From Pseudalgibacter ostreae (GTDB taxonomy: Bacteria; Bacteroidota; Bacteroidia; Flavobacteriales; Flavobacteriaceae), in the NCBI RefSeq assembly GCF_042427585.1, contig NZ_JBHMFC010000086.1, forward strand, positions 18,894 through 82,893: 64,000 nt of DNA, written 5' to 3'. Positions 1 to 8,972 of this stretch are shown piece by piece. Made by a program: the position numbers and the translations under genes. The first letter of the stretch is position 1. The number at the start of each line of letters is the position of its first letter. Under the pieces are notes generated by a model. It was not told the DNA's origin. It saw only the letters and a list, made by a program, of their open reading frames with translations, and did not search any database.

Positions 1-1132
1 CCATTACAATTCCTTTACCAAACTGTTCAAGTTTTTTAGCCAGTCTTTTATTTTAGGTGTTACCGCAACCCCTTTAAGTTCTAGCATGGAGCTCCCTATG
101 ACAGATAATTATGATGAACTGATTGTGGGCGAAACGATAGAGTCTTTAATTGAAAACGGGTTTTTAGCACGTGCCGAAATGTTTAGTTATAATGTAGGGT
201 TAACGTCTTTGGTTGTAGGGGCTAATGGCGATTATACTGTAAAGTCTTCTGAAGATTTATATACCGATAACGACATGCTTTCGAAGTTGCTGCAAGCCTA
301 TGAAGAGCGTTCCAAAAATAAAAAAACACTTATTTTTAACAACGGGATCAACACCTCATTACATGTATACGATACGTTTAAAAGAGCAGGTTATCCTGTG
401 GCACATCTAGACAATACCAATACAAAAAAGGAGCGTGCCATGATTTTAAAATGGTTCAAGAAAACGCCTGGTGCCATTTTAACTTCGGTAAGTATTTTAA
501 CTACTGGTTTTGATGAACCTTCTGTAGAAAGTATTATTTTAAACCGGGCAACCAAATCTCTAACGCTTTATTATCAAATGATTGGCCGTGGATCACGTGT
601 TTTAAAAGACAAAAAAACGTTTACGGTTATCGATTTAGGTAATAACTTCCATCGTTTTGGAGCTTGGGGCGAAGATCTCGATTGGCAACGCATATTCAAA
701 TCGCCAAATTATTATTTAGATTCTATTTTAAGTGATGATGATTTAGAAAGCAATTTTAGATATGAGATGCCAGAGGAATTGCGTGCAGAATTCTCAAACT
801 CTAAAGACGTTTATTTTGATATTCAAAAAACATATGTAGATTCTATCAAGAATGGGGAGTCTTCAAAAGTCGTTTTGGAGCGTTCTATAGAACAGCATGC
901 CAAAATATGTATAGAAAATAGTGAAGATGTTTACGATGCGTTGGCATTGGCAAAAATGCTTGGCGATGATATCGATTTTAGGATCCAAAGGTATACGAAG
1001 TGCATTAGCAAGAGTACTTATAACTTTGTAGAATGGCTTAAAGGCGAATACCGAAAGAAATTAAATGCGTATTTAAGGTCGAATTTTGAAGAGGTGTTTG
1101 AAACGATTTACGGGTATGCTCCCAAAGATTAA
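1..1132 (+). CDS. SF2 DEAD/DEAH-box helicase, 3' part (5'-truncated by window edge)
   Basis: The reading frame is open from base 2, so the gene begins upstream of the window; the first ATG at 86 is internal. The residues before it contain GVTATPLSS, the TAT-type motif III of superfamily 2 helicases. The second RecA domain follows, with motif V (TTGFDEPSVESII) and motif VI (YYQMIGRGSR, with the arginine-finger region). The C-terminal ~150 residues look like an accessory domain that I do not recognise. Known of the family: ATP-dependent unwinding or remodelling of nucleic acid. The exact substrate cannot be told. The next gene is a cold-shock-domain protein, which would fit an RNA-related role, but this is inference. 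Confidence 0.9.
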   Translation, partial: HYNSFTKLFKFFSQSFILGVTATPLSSSMELPMTDNYDELIVGETIESLIENGFLARAEMFSYNVGLTSLVVGANGDYTVKSSEDLYTDNDMLSKLLQAYEERSKNKKTLIFNNGINTSLHVYDTFKRAGYPVAHLDNTNTKKERAMILKWFKKTPGAILTSVSILTTGFDEPSVESIILNRATKSLTLYYQMIGRGSRVLKDKKTFTVIDLGNNFHRFGAWGEDLDWQRIFKSPNYYLDSILSDDDLESNFRYEMPEELRAEFSNSKDVYFDIQKTYVDSIKNGESSKVVLERSIEQHAKICIENSEDVYDALALAKMLGDDIDFRIQRYTKCISKSTYNFVEWLKGEYRKKLNAYLRSNFEEVFETIYGYAPKD

Positions 1133-1184
1133 GCGTTTAAAATATTAATTTAGCATTTCAATCTTAAAGCTTCCTAAAATAGCT

Positions 1185-1253
1185 TATCTTTGTATTTACA
1201 AATAAATCATTTAAAAGTTCATACCGTAATCGATTTTCCAAAAAATCGGTATG
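1185..1253 (+). promoter_or_regulatory. Candidate promoter and 5'UTR hairpin of the cold-shock gene
   Basis: TATCTTTG at 1185-1192 matches the Bacteroidota -7 element TAnnTTTG; no clear -33 element is seen. About 30 bases downstream, CATACCG (1220-1226) and CGGTATG (1247-1253) form an inverted repeat that encloses a second one (CGATTTT with AAAAATCG). The transcript would fold into a hairpin shortly before the start codon at 1292. Confidence 0.4.
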
Positions 1254-1291
1254 TGTTGTTAACTTCTTAAAAAAAACTGGTATTATAAACT

Positions 1292-1744
1292 ATGGCAAAG
1301 TCTCAAGTTACATTTAATAAAATTGAAAAAGAAAAAAAGCGTTTAAAAAAGCGAGATGAAAAACAAAAGAAAAAAGATGCTCGCAAAGCAGAAGCAAAAG
1401 ATAACCCACAGGGAATCCAATTTGCCTACGTTGATTTTAACGGTAACTTAACAGATACGCCACCAGACCCAAACATGAAAGTTAAAGTGGAGGCCGAAAG
1501 TATAGAGATAGGTATTCCCAAGAAAGAAGATAGAGAGGAAGTAGAACCTGTTGCAAAAGAGGGTAAAGTTTCTTTTTTCGATCACTCTAAAGGATTTGGT
1601 TTTATTATTGATAGTATTAATCAAGAAAAGTATTTTGTACACGTAAGTGGCGTTCTTGAAGAAATCAATGAAAATGATAAGGTTACCTATGAACTGGAAC
1701 GTGGACAAAAAGGCATGAATGCTGTTCGTGTTAAAAAAATATAG
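1292..1744 (+). CDS. Cold-shock-domain protein with basic N-terminal extension
   Basis: The 150-residue product has a lysine-rich, probably helical N-terminus (about 1-45), a linker, and a C-terminal cold-shock domain (about 89-150). The domain carries RNP1-like KGFGFI and RNP2-like YFVHV, the surfaces that bind single-stranded RNA or DNA in this family. It is about twice the length of classical CspA (~70 residues). Such extended forms are common in Flavobacteriia. It follows the helicase by 159 bp and has its own likely promoter. Expected role: RNA chaperone. Its target and any cold induction are not shown by the sequence. Confidence 0.88.
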   Translation: MAKSQVTFNKIEKEKKRLKKRDEKQKKKDARKAEAKDNPQGIQFAYVDFNGNLTDTPPDPNMKVKVEAESIEIGIPKKEDREEVEPVAKEGKVSFFDHSKGFGFIIDSINQEKYFVHVSGVLEEINENDKVTYELERGQKGMNAVRVKKI

Positions 1745-1781
1745 TACTTCTTTTTGAATGAACACACAATCTTTTTAATTC

Positions 1782-2627
1782 TTGGACATTAGAAAAGCAG
1801 TCCTTTTCATGCTTGTAAGTACCTTTTCACTTGCATGTATGAATGCTAGCGTAAAATATTTAACAAACATTAGTGCCTACCAAATTGTTTTTTTCAGATC
1901 GGTAGGCTCTTTGTTTTTTACATTTGGTTTTCTTTTTAAAAACAAAATTTCTATTTTAGGTAACAATAAAAAATTGCTTATCTTAAGAGGATTAGTAGGC
2001 GTTACTTCTATGACCCTCTTTTTTATGTCTACAAAATACCTTCCTATTGGAACGGCAGTTTCTCTTCGCTATTTATCGCCCATTTTTGCGGCTATTTTTG
2101 CAGTATATTTTTTAAAAGATCGCATTAAGCATGTACAATGGCTGTTTTTTTTAATGGCATTTGTAGGGGTCTTGGTTTTAAAAGGGTTGGATACGCAGGT
2201 AAACGGTTATGGATTAATTCTTATTCTTATTTCAGGAGTCTTTAATGGCTTGGTGTATGTTGTTATTAGTAAAATAGGAAAAAGCGAACACCCGGTAGTT
2301 ATTGTCAATTATTTTATGGTTATCGCCACATTAGTAGGCGGTGTACTGTCTATTGGCAATTGGGTAACTCCAGAAGGATGGGAATGGGTTACGTTGTTCA
2401 GTTTAGGGATATTTGGTTATGTAGGACAGGTCTATATGACAAAGGCTTTTCAAATAGCACGAACCACCCAAGTGGCACCTTTAAGCTATTTTGAGGTTAT
2501 TTTTACAGTGTTATTTGGGCTCTTTATATTCAATGAGCTTTATACACTTTGGAGTGTGTTGGGAATTGCTATAATTATTTGCGCACTGTTGTTAAACAAT
2601 ATTTATAAAAACAAAAGTAATCCTTAA
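1782..2627 (+). CDS. DMT-superfamily (EamA) transporter
   Basis: The 281-residue protein is almost entirely hydrophobic, with about ten membrane segments in two EamA repeats, the architecture of drug/metabolite transporters. The substrate cannot be deduced. The TTG at 1782 gives the full N-terminal helix (MDIRKAVLFMLVSTFSLACM); the first in-frame ATG (1809) would cut that helix, so TTG is preferred. It ends 5 bp before the broken MFS gene and is probably co-transcribed with it. Confidence 0.85.
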   Translation: MDIRKAVLFMLVSTFSLACMNASVKYLTNISAYQIVFFRSVGSLFFTFGFLFKNKISILGNNKKLLILRGLVGVTSMTLFFMSTKYLPIGTAVSLRYLSPIFAAIFAVYFLKDRIKHVQWLFFLMAFVGVLVLKGLDTQVNGYGLILILISGVFNGLVYVVISKIGKSEHPVVIVNYFMVIATLVGGVLSIGNWVTPEGWEWVTLFSLGIFGYVGQVYMTKAFQIARTTQVAPLSYFEVIFTVLFGLFIFNELYTLWSVLGIAIIICALLLNNIYKNKSNP

Positions 2628-2632
2628 AAAGA

Positions 2633-3934
2633 ATGGGCAATCCGAATAGGTTTTCTATTGTAGATCCAAAGAAATCACCAATATTTTACGGTTATATTAT
2701 ATTGTTTGTTGGAAGTATCGGCGTGTTAGCCAGTGTTCCTGGACAAACGGTTGGTGTCTCTGTGTTTACAGACCCTGTAAAAGATGCTTTAAACCTTACA
2801 CGAAACCAGTTTAGTAATGCCTATATGCTCGGAACACTTCTGAGTTCTTTTTTTGTGAGCAAGGCTGGGATTTGGTTTGATCGTTACGGGGCGCGCTATG
2901 TTGCTTTCTTTGCGACCTTATTGTTGGGTTTTTCATTGTTATTATGCTCCGTTTCAGTTACAATTAGTCAAACCGTTTCTGCACTTTTAAATACAGACAG
3001 TTGGTTGGTGCCCTTTAGTGTTATTAGCCTGTTGTTTTTTTTAATACGATTTAGTGGACAAGGTGTGCTCACGATGTCTTCTCGAAATATGATCATGCTG
3101 TGGTTTAATAAAAATCGAGGTAAAGTCAATTCTATTAGCAGTATCGGAGTATCGTTAGGCTTTTCATCATCACCTATTTTAATGAATAAATTAATAGACG
3201 ATAATGGATGGGAGCTTAGTTGGCAATTGTTGGCTGTGTGCTTATTTATTTTTAGCATTTGTATTCTTCAATTATACCGTCATAAACCAGAAGATTTCGG
3301 ATTAAAACCGGACGGGTTTAGTGCTAAAAAAGAGCAAGAACGTATAGATAGGGTAGAACAGCACTTTACTTTAGAAGAGGCAAAAAAAACAAGGGCCTTT
3401 TGGGTAATTGCTCTTGTTTTAGCCTTTAATAGTTTTTTTATTACGGGATTTACCTTTCATATAGTTTCAATATTTGGAAGTCAAGATTATACAAAATCAC
3501 AAGCCATTGCTGTGTTCTTGCCTATTTCTGTTATTGCTATATCGGTATCCACGTTATGTAATATTTTAAGTGACTATATCAATCATAAAATTTATATCCT
3601 AATTATGATTTTGAGTGGATTTATAGCATCTGTCGGATTGTTGTTACTTTCATAACCTTGGGGTATATACCTTTTAATTTCTGGGTTGGGGCTTTTAGGT
3701 GGCTTGTTTTCTGTTGTAAATGCAGTTACGTGGCCACGGTATTATGGGCGAAAATATTTAGGATCTATAACGGGTAAAGCGATGAGTTTTTTAGTTATTG
3801 CCAGTGCTATAGCACCAAGTCTTTTTAGTTATTGTTTTACTACTTTTGGCTCTTACAGTTATATTAGCTATATAACTTTGGTTTTTTTACTAGTCTTGAT
3901 TATTGCTTTTATAAAAGTGCGAAATCCTCAGTAA
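2633..3934 (+). pseudogene. MFS transporter interrupted by an in-frame stop
   Basis: Two open segments, 2633-3655 (340 residues) and 3686-3934, lie in the same frame and are separated only by a TAA at 3653-3655. Translation past the stop continues with sensible sequence (PWGIYLLISGLGLLGG) into the last membrane helices of a major-facilitator protein. The read-through protein would have about 433 residues and 12 helices, normal for the family; the YYGRKYLG segment near the end resembles the helix 10-11 loop of OFA/monocarboxylate-type members. The truncated product would lack the last three helices and is unlikely to transport. A single-base sequencing error is the main alternative to a true nonsense mutation. 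Confidence 0.82.
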
Positions 3935-4032
3935 CACCTTTCTCTAGTTTCAGTATCCTTCTCATACAAAACCGCTGGGCTCATTGCAATATATTTTTTT
4001 GTAAACGAAATCGTATTTTTTTAAAAAATTAT

Positions 4033-4068
4033 AAGGCAATGCCAACTTAAGAAAATGGCAATAGCCTT
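4033..4068 (+). terminator. Possible terminator after the MFS gene
   Basis: AAGGC (4033-4037) and TGCCA (4040-4044) pair with TGGCA (4056-4060) and GCCTT (4064-4068), giving a hairpin with a small internal loop. No strong T run follows on the + strand (an A run does), so the terminator call is weak. It lies in the 256-bp gap before pntAA. Confidence 0.3.
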
Positions 4069-4158
4069 AAAAAAGGTGTTTTTTTTCAATGATTGCGAAA
4101 GAATGATAAACAATTCGTAAAAGTTTCCGATGAAATGTGCATTTTAGTTCGTTTTAGC

Positions 4159-4166
4159 TATATTTG
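4159..4166 (+). promoter_or_regulatory. -7 promoter element of the pnt operon
   Basis: TATATTTG matches the Bacteroidota -7 consensus TAnnTTTG and lies 25 bp before the pntAA start codon. No clear TTTG -33 element is visible at the usual spacing. Confidence 0.5.
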
Positions 4167-4190
4167 CCGACTTAAAATATCAACAAAAAA

Positions 4191-5291
4191 ATGAAAATAG
4201 GTATACTTAAAGAAACTCAAAAAGGAGAAAGACGGGTTTCAATATCGCCGAATATAGCTAAGCAATTAATCGCCAAGGGTTTTGAAATCTTTGTTGAAGA
4301 AGATGCTGGTTTAAAATCATCATATAAGAACTCCGATTATGCTGATGTTGGTGTGCAAGTTGAAAAAAGAGGTGTTCTTTATAAAGAGGCACAGGTACTT
4401 TTAAAAATCAACCCTTTTGATGAAGATGATCTGAAACTAGTGGATAAAGGACAAATTTTAATAAGTCAATTATACCACAAATCAAATGCTGAGTTAATTC
4501 AAGCTATTGCAGCTAAAGGTGCTACAGCATTCTCGTTAGACGCTATGCCTCGAATATCTAGAGCTCAGGATATGGACGTATTGAGTTCGCAAAATAACTT
4601 AGCAGGCTACAAAGCTGTTATTTTGGGGGCATATGAAATGACTAAAATTTTCCCATTAATGATGACGGCAGCAGGTACGATTACACCTTCTAAAGTGTTG
4701 ATCTATGGTGTTGGTGTTGCTGGTTTACAAGCCATTGCTACGGCAAAACGTTTAGGTGCTGTGGTAGAAGCTACAGATATCCGTACAGAAACTAAAGAAC
4801 AAGCTCAGTCATTAGGAGCTAAGTTTATTTCTGTAGATAATGAAGGGGAAGCCTCTGAAGGCGGTTATGCTAAAGAAGCTTCAGATGAATACAAACGTAA
4901 GCAGAAAGAAGCTGTTGATAAATCCCTCTTTCAAGCAGATTTAGTAATTACTACAGCGAACGTTCCAGGAAGAAAAGCACCGGTTCTAATTACAGAAGAG
5001 CAAGTTTTACAAATGAAAAATGGCGCTGTTATTATCGATTTAGCAGCTGCGCAAGGTGGAAACTGTGAAGTTAGTAAAATGAACGAAACCGTTATTTTAA
5101 ATGGTGTAAAAGTTATAGGGACCACTATAGCTCCTGAAAGTGTTTCGACCAATGCGAGCGAATTGTTTGCGAAAAACATTTACAACTTCCTGATGCATCT
5201 AATAAAAGATAACGCCTTTAAATGGGATCTTGAGGAAGAAATCACAAATGAGACGTTAATTGTTAAAGAAGGTGAAATTAGACAAAAATAA
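4191..5291 (+). CDS. pntAA: NAD(P) transhydrogenase subunit alpha part 1 (NAD(H)-binding dI domain)
   Basis: The protein (366 residues) starts with the AlaDH/PNT N-terminal pattern MKIGILKETQKGERRVSISP. It has the conserved RAQDMDVLSSQ loop and a Rossmann fold (VLIYGVGVAGLQAIATAKRLGA, about 172-193), followed by an acidic residue ending the second strand (ATDIR). This is the soluble NAD(H)-binding component of the proton-translocating transhydrogenase, which drives NADPH formation from NADH using the proton gradient. The three-gene split (dI, short dII part, dII-dIII) is the form seen in many bacteria other than E. coli. pntAB follows 10 bp downstream. Confidence 0.95.
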   Translation: MKIGILKETQKGERRVSISPNIAKQLIAKGFEIFVEEDAGLKSSYKNSDYADVGVQVEKRGVLYKEAQVLLKINPFDEDDLKLVDKGQILISQLYHKSNAELIQAIAAKGATAFSLDAMPRISRAQDMDVLSSQNNLAGYKAVILGAYEMTKIFPLMMTAAGTITPSKVLIYGVGVAGLQAIATAKRLGAVVEATDIRTETKEQAQSLGAKFISVDNEGEASEGGYAKEASDEYKRKQKEAVDKSLFQADLVITTANVPGRKAPVLITEEQVLQMKNGAVIIDLAAAQGGNCEVSKMNETVILNGVKVIGTTIAPESVSTNASELFAKNIYNFLMHLIKDNAFKWDLEEEITNETLIVKEGEIRQK

Positions 5292-5301
5292 ATAAATCAT
5301 T

Positions 5302-5610
5302 ATGAATCAATTGATAGAATTTATCCGAGATAATATCCAAATCACATATATTTTAATACTTGCAACTTTTGTGGGTATTGAAGTTATTAAAAGTATCCCT
5401 GCAGTTTTACATACGCCATTAATGTCTGGTGCTAATGCCTTGAGTGGTGTGGTAATTGTAGGAGCCATATTGGTGATGTTACATGCAGACCCTAATGATT
5501 ATTTAGCCTTAGCGCTTGGTTTTTTAGCGGTGGTATTAGGAATCTTAAATGTGGTAGGTGGTTTTGCCGTAACCCACAGAATGTTACAAATGTTTAAAAA
5601 GAAAAAATAA
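5302..5610 (+). CDS. pntAB: NAD(P) transhydrogenase subunit alpha part 2 (membrane domain)
   Basis: A small integral membrane protein of 102 residues with three hydrophobic segments, matching the PntA C-terminal membrane domain (PntAB). It contains the family-typical TPLMSGANALSG loop and a GGFAVTHRML segment before a basic C-terminus. With PntB it forms the proton channel (dII). The stop codon overlaps the pntB start by one base (TAATG), which indicates translational coupling. Confidence 0.95.
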   Translation: MNQLIEFIRDNIQITYILILATFVGIEVIKSIPAVLHTPLMSGANALSGVVIVGAILVMLHADPNDYLALALGFLAVVLGILNVVGGFAVTHRMLQMFKKKK

Positions 5611-6986
5611 TGAGTATATTATTAAGTGTTATATATCTTATCGCCACAGTAACTTTTATTGTAGGTTTAAATAAACTTGGGCACCCAGAAACAGCTAAAA
5701 AAGGAAACTTGATTTCGGCTGCGGGTATGGGACTTGCTATTGTTGGAACTATTTTTGTCCATGAGATAGAAGTACCCACTATCATCTATATATTAATAGG
5801 TGTTGCCATACTTATAGGATCCATTATAGGATGGCTTATTGCTGTTAAAGTAGAAATGACAAAGATGCCAGAATTGGTGTCTTTATTCAATGGTTTTGGT
5901 GGCGCTAGTGCTACCTTGATTGGTTTGGTGGAATTTAGTAAAAATACTGGAGACACCATGCAAGCCACGACTATAATTTCTGGTGTTGTTATTGGAGCTA
6001 TTACTTTTTCTGGAAGTTTAATTGCTTGGGGAAAACTTAACGGTTCTTTAAAGAGTGTTGTTAAAATACCGCAATACAATATAGTAAATAACTTAGTACT
6101 TATTGCTATTATCCTATTTGCTGTATATATGGTTGCCGTTGGTGCTAATCCCTTATTCATTTATGCGTTATTAGCAGCCGGATTGGTTTATGGAGTTCTT
6201 TTTGTATTGCCTATTGGTGGTGCCGATATGCCTGTTGTTATTTCTTTACTAAACTCTTTAACAGGTATTGCTGCAGCTATTACGGGTGTTTTATACGATA
6301 ATATGGTTATGCTTGTTGGTGGTATCCTGGTAGGTTCTGCTGGTATTATTTTAACTGTTGCTATGTGTAAAGCGATGAATAGAACATTACTTTCTGTTAT
6401 TTTTGGATCCTTTACGGCTTCTAACGCTGTTGCTGGTGCCAATAAAACATTAGGTTCTATTAAAAGCACGAATGCTAGTGATGCTGCCATTATGATGAAT
6501 TATGCCACAAATGTTATTATAGTTCCTGGGTATGGCTTGGCTGTTGCGCAAGCGCAGCATGTAATCCATGAACTGGAAGAGATTTTAACTAAAAAAGGTG
6601 TTAGCGTTAAATATGCGATACATCCAGTAGCAGGACGTATGCCGGGCCATATGAATGTATTGTTGGCAGAGTCTAACGTCGATTATGGTCTTTTAGTAGA
6701 AATGGACGATATTAACCCGCAATTTAATAATGCCGATGTGGTATTAGTTGTTGGTGCAAATGACGTGGTAAACCCTGCGGCACATAACGACCCTTCAAGT
6801 CCTATTTACGGCATGCCTATTTTAGATGTGGAAAATGCAAAACATATTGTAGTCAATAAACGTAGTATGAATGCAGGTTATGCTGGCATAGAGAACGAAT
6901 TGTTTTACAATTCTAAAACCTCCATGCTTTTTGGAGATGCTAAAGCTGCATTGACCCAACTGGTAACAGAATTGAAAAATATGTAG
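5610..6986 (+). CDS. pntB: NAD(P) transhydrogenase subunit beta (membrane dII and NADP(H)-binding dIII)
   Basis: The protein has 458 residues, a usual length. The N-terminal ~270 residues hold eight or more membrane helices. The C-terminal dIII domain carries VPGYGLAVAQAQH (the NADP-binding Gly-rich loop), HPVAGRMPGHMNVLLAE, VVGANDVVNPAA and KRSMNAGYAGIENELF, all diagnostic for PntB. It completes the operon pntAA-pntAB-pntB. A terminator follows immediately. Expected role: proton-driven NADPH supply. Confidence 0.96.
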   Translation: MSILLSVIYLIATVTFIVGLNKLGHPETAKKGNLISAAGMGLAIVGTIFVHEIEVPTIIYILIGVAILIGSIIGWLIAVKVEMTKMPELVSLFNGFGGASATLIGLVEFSKNTGDTMQATTIISGVVIGAITFSGSLIAWGKLNGSLKSVVKIPQYNIVNNLVLIAIILFAVYMVAVGANPLFIYALLAAGLVYGVLFVLPIGGADMPVVISLLNSLTGIAAAITGVLYDNMVMLVGGILVGSAGIILTVAMCKAMNRTLLSVIFGSFTASNAVAGANKTLGSIKSTNASDAAIMMNYATNVIIVPGYGLAVAQAQHVIHELEEILTKKGVSVKYAIHPVAGRMPGHMNVLLAESNVDYGLLVEMDDINPQFNNADVVLVVGANDVVNPAAHNDPSSPIYGMPILDVENAKHIVVNKRSMNAGYAGIENELFYNSKTSMLFGDAKAALTQLVTELKNM

Positions 6987-6998
6987 AGAAAACGTATC

Positions 6999-7034
6999 AA
7001 AATACCGATTTTTATTAAAACTATCGGTATTTTT
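6999..7034 (+). terminator. Rho-independent terminator of the pnt operon
   Basis: AAAATACCGAT (6999-7009) pairs with ATCGGTATTTT (7023-7033). The T-rich end of the right arm supplies the U tract. The hairpin starts 13 bp after the pntB stop. Confidence 0.82.
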
Positions 7035-7076
7035 GGATATTCAGGTCACTTATGATTTGTGAAGCGACACTTCTTT

Positions 7077-8123
7077 ATGAATTTTTCATTACAAATCAAT
7101 AAACTACGACGTAAAGTCATGAGGATACTGACCAAGAATATTGGCAGTTCTCAAAACACTTCAAAATCTGATTTAAAGCACTTGTCTGATATTAAAAAGG
7201 TGCTTGTTTGCAGACCCAATCAGCGATTGGGAAACCAATTGTTATTGACGCCCTTAATTCAAGAGCTCATCAATACGTTTCCCAATTGCAAAATTGATTT
7301 ATTTGTTAAAGGTGGTGTAGCGCATCCCATTTTTAAAAATTACGAGCAAGTAGACACCATCATCGTACTTCCTAGAAAACCGTTCAGCCATTTATTAGAT
7401 TATGGATGGCGCTGGTTCAAAATAAAAAATAAGCATTACGATTTAGTGGTTAATGGTGATAAAAACTCTTCTTCAGGGCGCTTATCTACCGAATGTGCCC
7501 ATGCTACCCATAAAGTTTTTGGAGATGTAATTGAAGAAGTTCGAAACACCTATTCAGATCATGCTCATATCTCTAAATATCCCATTTATAACCTTCGTTA
7601 TTATTTAGCACAATTAGGATTTCCCAATCCTTCTCGAGAAGTTCCTGTTTTAGATATTAAATTAAGTGTTTCTGAAATTGCCGAAGGCAAGAAGATATTG
7701 GAACGCATCGTTAAAACAGATAAAAAAATCATCTGTATCTATACTAATGCTACCGGAAACAAATGCTATTCCGAAACGTGGTGGCATGCTCTATACAACA
7801 GATTAAAGATAGAATATCCAGATTGTTATATCATCGAGATGTTACCCATCGAAAATATTTCAAAAATTAATTTTAAAGCGCCCCATTTTTATAGCGAAGA
7901 CATTCGGCAAATGGCAAGCGTTATCCGAAATACAGCTGTTTTTATATCTGCCGATAATGGTGTTATGCATTTGGCAAGTGCCTCTTTAACACCTACAGTT
8001 GGATTTTTTAGCACAACCAATCCTGATATTTATAAGCCTTACGGCAATGGTAGTATTGCTATACATACAGCTCAAACAAATATGGACGAGTGGATTCGTG
8101 AAATAGATAGCATTATTAAATAG
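7077..8123 (+). CDS. Glycosyltransferase family 9 (heptosyltransferase-like)
   Basis: The protein has the GT9 plan: a basic N-terminus, then VLVCRPNQRLGNQLLLTPLIQEL (nucleotide-sugar enzyme first Rossmann half), and a C-terminal half with ISADNGVMHLASASLTPTVGFF, which matches the conserved D-G-x-MH-LA-A signature of lipopolysaccharide heptosyltransferases. Expected role: transfer of a sugar to the LPS or LOS core on the cytoplasmic membrane. The exact sugar is unknown. The ATG at 7077 (MNFSLQINKLRRKVM) is preferred over an upstream GTG at 7059. No other envelope-sugar genes are adjacent. Confidence 0.87.
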   Translation: MNFSLQINKLRRKVMRILTKNIGSSQNTSKSDLKHLSDIKKVLVCRPNQRLGNQLLLTPLIQELINTFPNCKIDLFVKGGVAHPIFKNYEQVDTIIVLPRKPFSHLLDYGWRWFKIKNKHYDLVVNGDKNSSSGRLSTECAHATHKVFGDVIEEVRNTYSDHAHISKYPIYNLRYYLAQLGFPNPSREVPVLDIKLSVSEIAEGKKILERIVKTDKKIICIYTNATGNKCYSETWWHALYNRLKIEYPDCYIIEMLPIENISKINFKAPHFYSEDIRQMASVIRNTAVFISADNGVMHLASASLTPTVGFFSTTNPDIYKPYGNGSIAIHTAQTNMDEWIREIDSIIK

Positions 8124-8288
8124 TTGCTAATTTTTTCATAAAATACCTTTATATTAAAAAAGTGTAGGCAAATCCTTTTTTTAAACCGTAAATCTCATTC
8201 TTATTTTAAAATATCAATTTAGAATTTAACACGTATTAGGGACTTTAATTCATAGTTATTTCATACTTTAAATTGGATTTTAAATTAT

Positions 8289-8843
8289 ATGAAGATGAAA
8301 GTTTTTTATTATGTTTCTTTTCTGATAGTGTTGACCTCCTTATCCTGTCAATCCTCAAAATCGAATTTTACAGATATGCAAATCCAAAATTTGGAGACTT
8401 TGGTAGCGGGCAGGCATTTCAAAATTGAATCTGATAGGGCGTACCCTCAAAGTTCATATGCCATGCAACAGGTTCTTAATTCTGGAATTATGCAGCCCGG
8501 TAGTTCGTCTGGCACGATAAATTTAATAGGAAATTCAAATTTTCTTAAGGTTTCAGGAGATAGCATTAGCTCTTATTTGCCTTATTTTGGCGAACGTCAA
8601 ATGCAAGTGGCTTATGGGGGAGGCGATGCTACAATTCAACTGAATGGTTTAGTAAGAAACTATCAAGTTAAAAAGAATGAAAAGCATGGTGGCTACACCA
8701 TTTCATTTGAAGCCGACAGCCATGCAGAACGCTTTAGAGTAGTATTAGAGCTTTTTCCCAATTTAAAAAGTGAAATACGTTTAAGTGGTGCTTCCAGACA
8801 TGCTATATCATATTCAGGCCAATTAAGCTCTGTTAAAGAATAA
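8289..8843 (+). CDS. DUF4251-like exported lipoprotein
   Basis: The 184-residue product begins with a signal sequence ending in a lipobox-like LTSLSC, so Cys-20 or so would be lipidated. The mature part has features I associate with Bacteroidota DUF4251 proteins: AGRHFKIESDRAYPQSS, then GNSNFLKVSGDSISSYLPYFGERQM and a C-terminal GASRHAISYSGQL. These proteins are predicted beta-rich periplasmic or outer-membrane lipoproteins of unknown function. The gene is alone on the strand, with 165 bp before it. Confidence 0.75.
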   Translation: MKMKVFYYVSFLIVLTSLSCQSSKSNFTDMQIQNLETLVAGRHFKIESDRAYPQSSYAMQQVLNSGIMQPGSSSGTINLIGNSNFLKVSGDSISSYLPYFGERQMQVAYGGGDATIQLNGLVRNYQVKKNEKHGGYTISFEADSHAERFRVVLELFPNLKSEIRLSGASRHAISYSGQLSSVKE

Positions 8844-8972
8844 ATAATAGGAAATATCGCCCGTTAATTATTGCCTTTTGTCTATTCAACGAAAATACGG
8901 TGTTCCAATCGATTTTTTTGTTTAAAATGCTTTGTAGTGTGTTAGTTTTGAGAGAATTAAAATCCTCTCACC

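Noticed and set aside
1448..1765. Minus-strand 105-codon open frame over the cold-shock gene
   Set aside because: It is the complement of a clear cold-shock-domain gene; no independent support.
5786..6490. Long open frames on the minus strand opposite pntB
   Set aside because: They mirror the hydrophobic codons of pntB in another frame; composition is shadow-like and no start context or family match exists.
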